Counted from the first letter of the stretch, positions 7,676-15,596 are shown. The stretch is 15,701 nucleotides of DNA from Halocafeteria seosinensis (GCA_001687465.1 LVLI01000277.1:64001-79701), one strand, 5' to 3'. Numbers and translations are program-made. Notes: generated by a model not told the origin, from the sequence alone.

Positions 7676-9153
7676 ATGACAAGGAGAACGGGATGGAACC
7701 ATTGGCTTGTCCTCGTGGGTCTGATAATAACCACAAACACGTACAACGCGTGTGCCTCGTCGGATGGTGACCTCCGGAAGTCGATCCAAGCCGGAAAGGA
7801 ACCATGTTTCCACTACCAACCCCCCCCCCCCCCTTTTTTTTAGAGGGTGCCACAGGAGGGCGACCGATATTTGCGATGAATTGCTCTCGTATTCATTGGA
7901 AGGATTCTGGATACAATGCGAGCTCGCATATCACCTTGAAAGCCGATGAAGAATTCGACGGGAATGATGGAGAAATTGACTTGTTAGGAATTGAGGGTTT
8001 CCAAGGTCTTATAGGGATTGACAATGACAACGTCACCTTATTCGATGAAGCTCCATTTGTTCATAGATTACATACTCGAGATGGATCTACGAGTGTATCT
8101 GGTGGCTTCATTGTTAGAGAGAAGGCGCAATATGTGAAAATTGGCGGGTGTAGCTCTTCGGGGAGAATTCGAGGGACTGTGCCGCCTTTCCCAGTGACCG
8201 GTGGAGGCGGTGTCTGTGGACGCTTATGTGGATTCAAAGGAGAGGTGTTGATTTCCAATTGCTCGTCGAGCGGAAAACTGCAAGGCTACAATGCAGGCGG
8301 AATTGCAGGAGACAAGTTGGGACAAAAAGGTGGCGCTACTGTGGTTGATTGCTATTCGACGGGAAACATTGAAGGTACATCTTCAGGTGGCATTTGTGGT
8401 CAAAGCTGTGGTGTAGCAGGGGAAGTGCTCATCTCCCAGTCGTATTCAACCGGTCACATTCGTGGCAGCAGAAGTGGTGGTATTGCTGGCATATTGACTT
8501 CCAATGCCGGTGGGCTACTGAGCGTCACTAGCTGCTTCTCCACAGGGATTATAGAGGGCGAACAAAGCGGAGGCATTGCTGGTGATCACTCAGGAGCAGG
8601 AGGAGGGACACTGCGTATTACGGATAGCTATTCTAGGGGATTAATATACGGCACAAAAGCCGGTGGAATTTGCGGTGATGGAGCTGGTTTTGAAAACGGC
8701 GCTGTCATACTCAATCGTACATACGCATCTGGAGACATTGTCAAAGGCCTTGGAGCAGGTATCATTACTTCCGTTTACGACGGAGGCAAATCAGGGTTCC
8801 CACACCCAGCCGACCACGTAGTAGTACAATATTCGGTGCACTCGTCTTCAGGTCCTTTAGTGGGCTATGACCTCCAAATTGATGTGGACAGGAAAGGAAA
8901 CTCCAACAATCTAACAGAGATTACGGGACGACTTTATCATGAAGGGGGCATGCAAAGATGGCCAGAAGATGTGTGGGCGGTAACTGGCCCCGACGAACTT
9001 CCAGTATTAAAGTTCCAATTGCCCATTCCCACTACCACTCCATCTGAAACTCCGTCAAGCACGCAGTCGCGTTTAGCCAGTACAGAATCTCTAGAAATCC
9101 CGCAAGTGACTGCGCAGGGTGGCAAACGAAGTGTTGTAAACAAAATGGGGTAG
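7676..9153 (+). CDS. Copy B: secreted GLUG-like repeat protein, frameshifted at a C14T8 tract
   Basis: The ATG at 7676 matches the starts of C and E and gives a 27-residue signal peptide (MTRR..., hydrophobic core WLVLVGLII, ending NACA). The N-module SDGDLRKSIQAGKEPCFHY follows. The frame then enters a run of 14 C and 8 T (7820-7841) and meets a stop. The downstream frame, which is open without any other break to 9153, is offset by one base. It continues with GRPIFAMNC, F-D-G-N-D, seven GLUG-like repeats, the cap RWPEDVWAV...LPVLKFQLP, a Ser/Thr/Pro linker and TAQGGKRSVVNKMG. One base more, or two fewer, in the tract would restore a single protein of about 492 residues. The clean remainder argues that the gene is recent or functional. 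The tract may be a sequencing error, a real mutation, a length-variable switch or an intron end. Confidence 0.8.
7820..7841 (+). repeat. C14T8 homopolymer tract in copy B
   Basis: Fourteen C (7820-7833) are followed by eight T (7834-7841) and then AGAGGG. The corresponding place in copy C is an ordinary short linker (T-P-P-E-N-A-P-E) with no homopolymer. The tract decides the reading frame of copy B. Such runs are prone to replication slippage and also to sequencing error. Confidence 0.95.
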
Positions 9154-9613
9154 GTTCCCCACTATGATGGGACCCTTTCCCAGCCACATCTCTCAAGTTG
9201 TCTCAATTGACTGAGGTGGGATTGGCGCTGCATGCGCGATCATATTGTTCCTACATAGTTTCGGTGCATGCTTGAATCGACACACTAGCATTTACAATGA
9301 GAGGATGAGAATAGTCGGGTATCATTCGGGTACGTCAGTAACTCGCAGGAGCCTGGTCTACTACTCCGATCCAGACGCTGGGCTATCTTATCTTGGACCT
9401 TCCAGCGACGAAACGTAGGCTCTCCCGAGAAATCCGGTTCATTTGCCACAGGAAACAGTTTGTGGCACTGTGCATGCCCTCAATTCATGCTCGACGTGCT
9501 TTTCGGAGAAAGCTGCCTGGGGATTGTGGGCAAAATGAAACACATCATTAAGAATATGAAAATTTTCTGTAAAGAATATTGAAGAATTCCGAAGGTGTAA
9601 CGCCAAACCCAAG
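9154..9613. other. Spacer downstream of copy B
   Basis: The first bases after the stop (TTCCCCACTATG) faintly resemble those after copy C (GGCCCCCACTGTG), and 9260-9295 has weak likeness to about 12798-12835, so part of the 3' flank is probably duplicated. I see no gene or terminator signal. A minus-strand frame at 9439-9780 shows no recognisable protein. Confidence 0.4.
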
Positions 9614-9865
9614 ATGGATAGCCGGCCTGCTAGTAATATCGAACTCATCAAGCAGATGCAACGGATGTTAAGACATACGGTCCGATTCTGTGCGAAATTA
9701 GTTTGTGACAAAATTGAATCAGGGAGACCCTCAGCGGATCGCAGCACAAGTTCGGAAGTAGCTGTGCTCGCCTGCGCCACTACGTATCAGCAGTATATTC
9801 TCTGGCCCTTGAAAGTTCATCGAAGAGTTGGTGTAGATTACGGGCAATCTCTTATGGGGCAATAA
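9614..9865 (+). CDS. Hypothetical 83-residue helical protein
   Basis: A short frame with a good start context (A at -3, G at +4) and helix-rich, protein-like composition: IELIKQMQRMLRHTVRFCAKLVCDKIES, then a Ser-rich bend and SSEVAVLACATTYQQYILWPLKVHRR. The helix-loop-helix layout is faintly like a histone fold, for example the CENP-S (MHF1) type, but the resemblance is too weak to assign. The C-terminal end after V-H-R-R may be wrong if an intron follows. It sits between copies B and A' of the repeat family and has no evident link to them. Confidence 0.3.
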   Translation: MDSRPASNIELIKQMQRMLRHTVRFCAKLVCDKIESGRPSADRSTSSEVAVLACATTYQQYILWPLKVHRRVGVDYGQSLMGQ

Positions 9866-9920
9866 CTGTCCGTCGATTCTTCTTGAGGAATTTTATACGG
9901 AGTACAGAAAGTGCTGATGC

Positions 9921-10240
9921 CGCAGAGCAAACGGATGGAGAGGCTCGCGAAGCGCCCTGGAGCCCAGATCGAACTGTCATTCGATAGCATAAGAAAGACA
10001 TTCATCCCTATGCAACTGGCGGAGCGCCTTTGAGCCCAGATCGAATTATTATTCGATAGCATAAAAACGTTCATCCTTATGCAACTGGCGAAGCGCCTTT
10101 GGGTCCAAATTGAATGTGCATGCGAAACCATAAGAACCCTAGGCGCAGAGCAAACGGATGGAGAGGCTCGCGAAGCACTCCGGGGCCCAAATTGGATTTT
10201 CATTTGATAGCATAAGGAAAACATTCATCCCTATGCAGCT
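9921..10240. repeat. Four-unit tandem repeat of about 71 bp
   Basis: The unit contains GCGCC-x-GAGCCCAGATCGAA, then ATTCGATAGCATAA and CATTCATCCCTATGCAACT. Equivalent points fall near 9952, 10023, 10093 and 10174, so periods are about 71, 70 and 81 bp. The first and last units also share an exact 33-base lead-in (9921-9953 and 10144-10176), which means the array has at least a two-level structure. Units have drifted by scattered substitutions. Spacing and lack of unique spacers rule out CRISPR. Confidence 0.85.
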
Positions 10241-10253
10241 GCAGACTGCAGCT
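10237..10253. repeat. Perfect inverted repeat AGCTGCAG-A-CTGCAGCT
   Basis: Two 8-base arms around a single A, at the right edge of the tandem repeat array. The short size means it may be chance, a cruciform or recombination point, or a binding site. No evidence here favours one. Confidence 0.5.
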
Positions 10254-10492
10254 CTGAGCTCGGCTGTACACCTGTCTAAGGGCTGAGTTGGGGACTGTCA
10301 AGGCGTCTGCAACTCTTGCCACACCAGCAACCGCTACCTACATGGACGAAGACAGAAGCCGAGGGACGCTATATCTTCTCTTCGATCTACGCCACCAATG
10401 AAAAAAGTAAACTCAGCGCCAAGCTCGGAACCATTACGGTCGAAAATGGGACTATAGTCCGCGTACGTAAACTCCCGCTTATACTCGTATGA

Positions 10493-10673
10493 ATATTCCT
10501 GATACACTGGTTGGACGACGCCCACTACCCAACTACGGCACCGCCAAATTCGACACTACCTACTTCTCTCTCAGCTATCAGCGTCTCTCACTCCCAACAA
10601 GTTTGGAGTTCATGGAGGTCACGGCCCGATTCGTGGTTCGGAAACTCCGCTTAGTACTTATCGTAGATAGCTA
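10493..10673 (+). pseudogene. Remnant A': C-terminal tail of another family copy
   Basis: Two adjacent frames preserve the end of a family member. The first is a Thr/Pro/Ser stretch (PTTAPPNSTLPTSLSAISVS). After a frameshift comes LPTSLEFMEVTA, matching the K-K-F-M-E-V-T-A-Q tail of copy D; TTCATGGAGGTCACGGC here differs from D's TTCATGGAAGTCACGGC by one base. No N-module, GLUG-like repeats or cap are recognisable upstream, so nearly the whole gene has been lost. It occupies the position before copy C that A has before B and D has before E. Confidence 0.6.
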
Positions 10674-10798
10674 AGTTCATTTGTTTCAATGTTAGACAGA
10701 ATCTGATCTCTCTTGCACGTACAAGTGTAAGCCCTCAGAGCTCCAACAAGCAACAAGCGTACGCAATTTGGCTGATCACTCGACTGCAGTTACCTGTC

Positions 10799-10914
10799 AA
10801 GCCCAAAGGCCGTATTTGCCTATCAAGTTCCAATCCCCACGGTTGAATTCTATGTGTATTAGTATTGCTCCTAGCAGCCTTCCGCTGCGCCGGAAAAGTT
10901 CTTACAGTCTACGT
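10799..10914 (+). repeat. Direct repeat partner of 6791-6904
   Basis: Homologous to the end of copy A and its 3' flank, ending in GTCTACGT (10907-10914). From there the sequence passes directly to TTTGGGTTGAAGCGTCGTGAGT, which matches the sequence to the right of the insertion in the A-B unit (about 7395-7420). This pair defines the empty-site arrangement. Confidence 0.8.
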
Positions 10915-11039
10915 TTGGGTTGAAGCGTCGTGAGTCATCGTGACCCGTGACTGTTTCACACACTTAGTAACTCACAGGCTGAGTCACGGCTAGCTGTCTT
11001 CATTACCCCAAGGTTTTTCTCGTGGTCCACAAACTACCA

Positions 11040-11112
11040 TGTAGAGAGAAACATGTTGTTACGCAGAGACATCACTTCTACACACTAATTGTTTTGGATA
11101 ATTCTTATTCTT
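11040..11112 (+). promoter_or_regulatory. Conserved upstream block of copy C
   Basis: TGTAGAGAGAAACATG (11040-11055) followed by TTGTTACGCA, CACTTCTACACACTAATTGTT and GGATAATTCTTATTCTT. The core ends 165 bp before the ATG at 11220. It is the closest relative of the block before copy B. It is a likely promoter or 5' UTR element; which part is transcribed cannot be told from sequence. Confidence 0.55.
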
Positions 11113-11219
11113 GGGCACCCACTGACTCGACGCGCGCGTCAACGTTGTAGTTGTATGGATAAGAGAACCCCACAAAACCGGAGATGCATGCCATAATTGG
11201 AGCAGTATTTCGTAGGACT

Positions 11220-12698
11220 ATGAAAGCAAGGAGGAGCGATGGTCTTGCCCTTCTATGTCTGATACTAACGAGGAGAGCCACAGACACGTACGTGCATGCC
11301 ACCTCGGATGGGGACCTCCGGAAGTCGATCCAAGCTGGAGAGGAGCCATGCTTCCACTACACCCCTCCAGAGAATGCCCCCGAAGGGAGACCGATATTTG
11401 AGATGAATTGCACTCGTATTCATTGGAAAGATTCTGCATACAATGCGAGTTCACATATCACTCTACAAGCCAATGAAGAATTCGATGGGAATGATGGAAA
11501 GGTTGACTTGGAAGGAATTGAGGGTTTCCAAGGTCTTATACGGATTGACAATAACAACGTCACCTTATTCGATGAAGCTCCATTTGTTCATAGAGTACAT
11601 ACTCGAGATGGATCTACGAGTGTATCTGGTGGCTTCATTGTTAGGGAGAAGGTACAATATGTGAAAATTGGCGGCTGTAGCTCTTCCGGAACTGTACGAG
11701 GAACGGAGCCTCCAGGCGCCGATGGCGGTGGAGGTATTTGTGGCCGCTCATGTGGATTCATGGGAGAGGTATTGATTTCCAATTGCTCGTCGAGCGGAAA
11801 ACTACAAAACTACAAATCAGGCGGAATTGTAGGAGACAAGTTGGGACAAGGAGGTCGAGCTACTATTGTTGATTGCCATTCGACGGGAAATATTGAAGGG
11901 GTATCTGCAGGTGGTATTTGTAGTCAATATTGTGGTAGACAAGGAGAAGTATTCATTTCCCGGTGCTATTCAACTGGTGGCATTCTTGGAAGCAGGAGTG
12001 GTGGTATTGCTGGCATACTGACTGCGAATTTAGGTGGGCTACTCAACATAACAAGCTGCTTTTCCACGGGAAACATAGAGGGAAAAGGAAGTGGAGGCAT
12101 CGTCGGCGATCATTCAGGGTCAAATGGAGGCACACTGCATATTATAGATAGTTATTCTAGAGGGTCAATCAACGGAACCAGAGCCGGCGGGATTACCGGC
12201 GATGGTGCTGGCTTTAACAATGGAGATGTCATCGTTACTCGTACGTACGCATCTGGGAACATCGTCAACGGTCGTGGAGCAGGAATCGTAGGCCGTGTTT
12301 ACGATGGACACGAACCGAGATTTCCAGACCTACCCAACCATATAGCAGTAAAATTCTCTGTGCACTCTCCTTCAGGGCCTTTAGTGGGACATGACATCCC
12401 CATAGATGTGGACAGGGAAGGAAACTCTAACAATCTTACAGATATTAGGGGACGACTTTATCATGAAGGGGGCACGCAAAGATGGCCAGAAGATGTGTGG
12501 GCGGTAACTGGTCCCGAAGAACTTCCAGTATTAAGGTTTCGATTGCCCATTCCGTCTACAACTCCTGCTCCAACTACTAGTCCATCTGAGACTCCGTCAA
12601 GCACACAGTCACCTTCAGCAAGTACGGAATATCTAGAAATTATCGCTCAAGAGACTGTACAGGCTGGCAAACGAAGTGTTGTCAATAGAGTGGGATAA
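11220..12698 (+). CDS. Copy C: intact secreted GLUG-like repeat protein
   Basis: The only unbroken complete member, 492 residues. I chose the ATG at 11220 over the in-frame one at 11184 because in copy E the upstream ATG is GTG and because 11220 gives the 27-residue leader length seen in B and E. After the signal peptide (residues 1-27, core LALLCLIL) come the N-module (DLRKSIQAGEEPCFHYT, Cys44), F-D-G-N-D at 88-92, seven GLUG-like repeats at about 150-360, the cap D-V-W-A-V at 425-429 with LPVLRFRLP, a Thr/Ser/Pro linker (about 442-470) and K-R-S-V at 484-487. Cysteines recur at the same place in five successive repeats. Several N-glycosylation sequons are present. GLUG proteins are known mainly as bacterial surface beta-helix proteins. 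An extracellular or wall-associated, possibly adhesive role is inference. Confidence 0.9.
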   Translation: MKARRSDGLALLCLILTRRATDTYVHATSDGDLRKSIQAGEEPCFHYTPPENAPEGRPIFEMNCTRIHWKDSAYNASSHITLQANEEFDGNDGKVDLEGIEGFQGLIRIDNNNVTLFDEAPFVHRVHTRDGSTSVSGGFIVREKVQYVKIGGCSSSGTVRGTEPPGADGGGGICGRSCGFMGEVLISNCSSSGKLQNYKSGGIVGDKLGQGGRATIVDCHSTGNIEGVSAGGICSQYCGRQGEVFISRCYSTGGILGSRSGGIAGILTANLGGLLNITSCFSTGNIEGKGSGGIVGDHSGSNGGTLHIIDSYSRGSINGTRAGGITGDGAGFNNGDVIVTRTYASGNIVNGRGAGIVGRVYDGHEPRFPDLPNHIAVKFSVHSPSGPLVGHDIPIDVDREGNSNNLTDIRGRLYHEGGTQRWPEDVWAVTGPEELPVLRFRLPIPSTTPAPTTSPSETPSSTQSPSASTEYLEIIAQETVQAGKRSVVNRVG

Positions 12699-13404
12699 GG
12701 CCCCCACTGTGGCCGTAGCAGGTCTTTGTGGCGCATTCGATGCACTGGGATGTATTTATACTACAAAGTGTATCCACACGAACATCGTCAGTATGTAGGT
12801 GCTTACTTGAACTGACTCATTACTGCGCTAGTTTTCGGAATACTAGTGTGAAGTCGAGTACCGGTATGGTTCCAATGCAACTCGAGCAAGTGGTGGTACG
12901 GGCCGTCTATGGGGGCTTTCTTCGACCTGTTGGCTAATATTCTACAGGATATATCTCTAGGGGAAGAGTAGGCATTACCATAAGGCACTATAGATGGTAA
13001 CGCGCACATGCTTACGAGAACCAGAATAGACGATCCTTAGATGTAACGATTACGAATCCATCAAGCGCTAGTCCACCGGTACAACGATGGGAGAAGCTCC
13101 GCCGCCCTAACCACTGCCCGTGCGATCACATACGAAGACTTTATCACCACGCTAAATCACGGCTCTGTTCTACCGTGATTGGGTACGTTGATCGCAGAAT
13201 CTGATGGCTCATGAACTTCCCACTGCAAAGCGAAATGCACGAGAAAATGTTACCGTTACGAGGCAATATAGTGTTTCTCCCGTAAACCATACCATCCACT
13301 GTGGTACTCACAGTGTCTTGGTTGTAACATAACGTAGACTTTGCATTGCATCTCTCAGAGAACGTCAGAAGCAGCGGGGAAAGCTCGAAGGAGGCGAGAT
13401 CACT
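12699..13404. other. Spacer downstream of copy C
   Basis: No supported gene. A 69-codon frame at 12728-12937 and minus-strand frames are unremarkable. Weak likeness near 12798-12835 to the flank of copy B suggests an old duplicated 3' region. The part from about 13140 on is unique and leads into the inverted GLUG arm. Confidence 0.4.
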
Positions 13405-13556
13405 CACCAGAGTGACCGCTAAGGATTCCGGATCTACCACCTGCTCTTGGACCGAGAATGTTACCCGAAGAATAGCACTGAAATATATCAACTGCACCGT
13501 GACGACTACAATACTGACCACAAATGCCCCCAGCCGCTGTACCTACGATGGCGCCC
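13405..13556 (-). repeat. Inverted 152-bp copy of GLUG repeat DNA from copy D
   Basis: The reverse complement of these bases matches 14386-14537 with four differences by my count (about 97 percent). It codes on the minus strand for GAIVGTAAGGICG, CSRHGAVDIFQCYSSG and NILGPRAGG, i.e. one and a half GLUG-like repeats. The sharp edges (at GGGCGCC and CACTCTGGTG on the minus strand) and high identity indicate a recent inverted duplication. The spacer between arms is 829 bp. Confidence 0.92.
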
Positions 13557-13894
13557 TCTGATGGACGTCCTGCTCGCCAAGAAACCGTCCGCAGCTTGTA
13601 CAAGACAACAGCATCGCTGATCCGTATCAAAGAAGTTAAGGGAATGAAATAACTTCTGACAACCTCCGTCATAACTTGGCAAATATCCGTATTGAGTGAG
13701 TCTCCTGATTCTTCAATTTCGTTTTTGATGCTCTCTATTCGTATATTATGCTCTAGTATCCCCAGCTGCACGAGCATTGCTCCTAAAATTTCCGTGAACA
13801 TTGAAGGCTTTCGAACGCCGAGCTTCCTCACACTGTAAAACCACGAACCAACTATCTGCTCCAGTCCGTTCCGCAGGTCCTGATGGGGCAGAAC
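13557..13894 (-). pseudogene. Unrecognised minus-strand coding fragment
   Basis: Between the inverted arm and the start of copy D the minus strand is open and reads like real protein: LEQIVGSWFYSVRKLGV, then PSMFTEILGAMLVQLGI, IESIKNEIEESGDS and TEVVRSYFIPLTSLIRI, predominantly helical. No family is recognised and there is no start codon of its own. The frame runs on without a stop into the inverted GLUG arm, so the complete minus-strand frame (13400-14041, 213 codons) is a chimera of antisense copy D, this fragment and GLUG repeats. I take it for a piece of a foreign gene trapped during rearrangement, with low certainty. Confidence 0.3.
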
Positions 13895-15225
13895 ATGTAT
13901 TTCAATCGTATTCATTGGAAAGATTCTGGATACAATGCGAGCTCGCAAAGCACCTTGCAAGCCGATGAAGAATTCGATGGGAATGATGGAGAAATTGACT
14001 TGGAGGGAATTGAAGGTTTCCAAGGTTATAGAGGTTGACAATGACTATGTTGGCTCATTTGATGAAGCTCCATTTGTTCATAGAGTGCATATTCGAGATG
14101 GATCTACGAGTTTATCTGGTGGCTTCACTGTCCGCGCAGGGCCTCAGTACGTGATAGTTGATTCTTGCACTTCTTCAGGGATTATCAAAGGGAGACGAGG
14201 CTATCGCAAGTCGACTCTATCCAAGGGCGGAGGCGGAATATGTGGCAAATCATGTGGGTTCAGAGGTAGAGTGTTGATTTCAAACTGCCCATCGACGGTG
14301 ATATCCTTGGCTACAAAGCCGGAGGGATTGCCGCGGAGGATTTAGGTAAGGGCGGCTCTGCCGCTATAGTGAAGTGCTATTCAACGGGCGCCATCGTAGG
14401 TACAGCGGCTGGGGGCATTTGTGGTCAGTATTGTAGTCGGCACGGCGCAATTGATATATTTCAGTGCTATTCTTCGGGTAACATTCTCGGTCCAAGAGCA
14501 GGTGGTATATCCGGAATCCTTAGCGGTCACTCTGGTGGCCCTCTACGGATCTCCCAGTGTTTCTGTACAGGGGACATCGTTGGTGCTTCAGCTGGCGGAT
14601 TAGTAGGTCACAATTCCGGCTCCTGGGGAGGTACTGTAAGTGTCTTGGACAGTTACTCGCAAGGAAAGATCAATGGTGCCAGAGCGGGTGGAATTTGCGG
14701 TCCTGGTGCTGGATATCATGGAGGCTCAGTCTACATTAATCGAACTTATTCATCAGGAAATATACGGAAAGAAGATGCATCTGGAATCGTTGGGGGGATT
14801 TTCAATGGCGAAATAGCCTCTCCTGGGGGCAATACTATGAAAGTGGATCCGAAGAGGTAGTTGTCCAATATTCGGTATCTGCGTCCGAGCCAATTCTACG
14901 ATATAACAGGTCACTAGAATCAAATGTAGTACCCTTGGTCACACAAGGGAACTCTGCCAACATCGCCGAGATACGAGGCCAACTCTTTCACCTAGAAGAG
15001 GTACAAGTATGGTCGGACGATGTATGGGCGATAGTTCATCCCGACGAACTCCCCGTTCTGCAATTTCAGTTGCCGATTCCCTCGATGACGCCCACTGCAA
15101 GCCCTTCTTCCAGTGTCTCTAGCTTTCCAACAGGCACGGTATCTCCCTCTCCAACTCTGGAGCCTAAGAAGTTCATGGAAGTCACGGCACAAAACGGGAA
15201 ACGCAGCGTCACTACAGGATACTAG
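13895..15225 (+). pseudogene. Copy D: 5'-truncated, frameshifted GLUG-like repeat gene
   Basis: Homology begins abruptly at an ATG (13895) corresponding to the middle of the N-module (RIHWKDSGYNASS). The signal peptide and CFHY part are missing. Break 1: two bases lost near 14022, giving a stop at 14036-14038. Break 2: one G lost near 14297 in S-N-C-P-S-T. Break 3: a shift at about 14830-14855, with a stop at 14858. Frames joined across these breaks cover the FDEAPFVHR segment, all seven repeats, the cap (WSDDVWAI...LPVLQFQLP), the Ser/Thr/Pro linker and the tail FMEVTAQNGKRSV. It lacks the upstream block of B, C and E. The long runs with good repeat structure indicate recent decay. Part of it (14386-14537) is duplicated in inverse orientation upstream. 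Confidence 0.9.
14386..14537 (+). repeat. Direct arm of the 152-bp inverted duplication
   Basis: Codes in copy D for GLUG-like repeats (GAIVGTAAGG through SGILSGHSG). It fits the surrounding gene in frame and phase, so this is the source arm; the version at 13405-13556 is the derived one. Confidence 0.92.
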
Positions 15226-15437
15226 AAATTTCGCACACTCTAGGTAGCAGAGAGAAATCTTTCTTCTTGTTGCAAGTAAACACTCAACATTGCATGTGCT
15301 GTATGGATACGAATTGCATAGGTAGTTTTGCTTGCATCCACTCATCACGCCACTGTGAGTGGCCATGAAAGCTCCACGGTTGAAGCATGGTGAGTGATTC
15401 ACATCAGAACGTTTCGATGGCTGCCATCCGCAATCTC
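15226..15437. other. Spacer between copies D and E
   Basis: No gene. The part from about 15370 (CACGGTTGAAGCATGGTGAGTGATTCACA) resembles the flank upstream of copy C (about 10915-10960) and more weakly that of copy B, so the duplicated unit extends at least 60 bp upstream of the conserved block. Confidence 0.5.
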
Positions 15438-15511
15438 TGTAGAGAGAAACATGCTGTTACAAGAGAAGTAGCAGTTTCATGTACTGATTGTTATACCTAA
15501 TTCTTACTCTT
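15438..15511 (+). promoter_or_regulatory. Conserved upstream block of copy E
   Basis: TGTAGAGAGAAACATG (15438-15453), then CTGTTAC, GTACTGATTGTT and CTAATTCTTACTCTT. It is followed by GGCAACAACAATTCTT, which copy B also has at the same place. The core ends 144 bp before the ATG at 15597. This version has diverged most outside the 16-base core, which makes the core's identity more telling. Confidence 0.55.
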
Positions 15512-15596
15512 CCGGCAACAACAATTCTTGAAGAACACATAACCCCGGGTGACATAAGAGGTGCATGCCATAATTGGAGCAGCATTTCGGAGGACT

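Larger units (their letters stand above)
9866..10492. other. Repeat-bearing spacer before remnant A'
   Basis: Contains the roughly 71-bp tandem repeat (9921-10240) and a perfect 17-base palindrome at its right edge. The minus-strand frame across 9838-10224 is the tandem repeat read in one open phase (S-I-W-x-Q-R-R-x-A-S-C-I-x-M-N-V repeated) and is not convincing as a gene. Between 10254 and 10492 I see nothing supportable. Confidence 0.5.

Noticed and set aside
9921-10240. CRISPR array
   Set aside because: Units are contiguous and about 71 bp with drift throughout; there are no unique spacers of constant length and no cas genes.
11184-11219. Upstream in-frame ATG as the start of copy C
   Set aside because: In copy E the matching codon is GTG, and starting at 11220 gives the same 27-residue leader as in B and E.
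13144-13521. 125-codon minus-strand frame resembling a plus-strand frame at 14421-14603
   Set aside because: The likeness comes from the inverted duplication read in a non-coding phase; the GLUG phase is the meaningful one.
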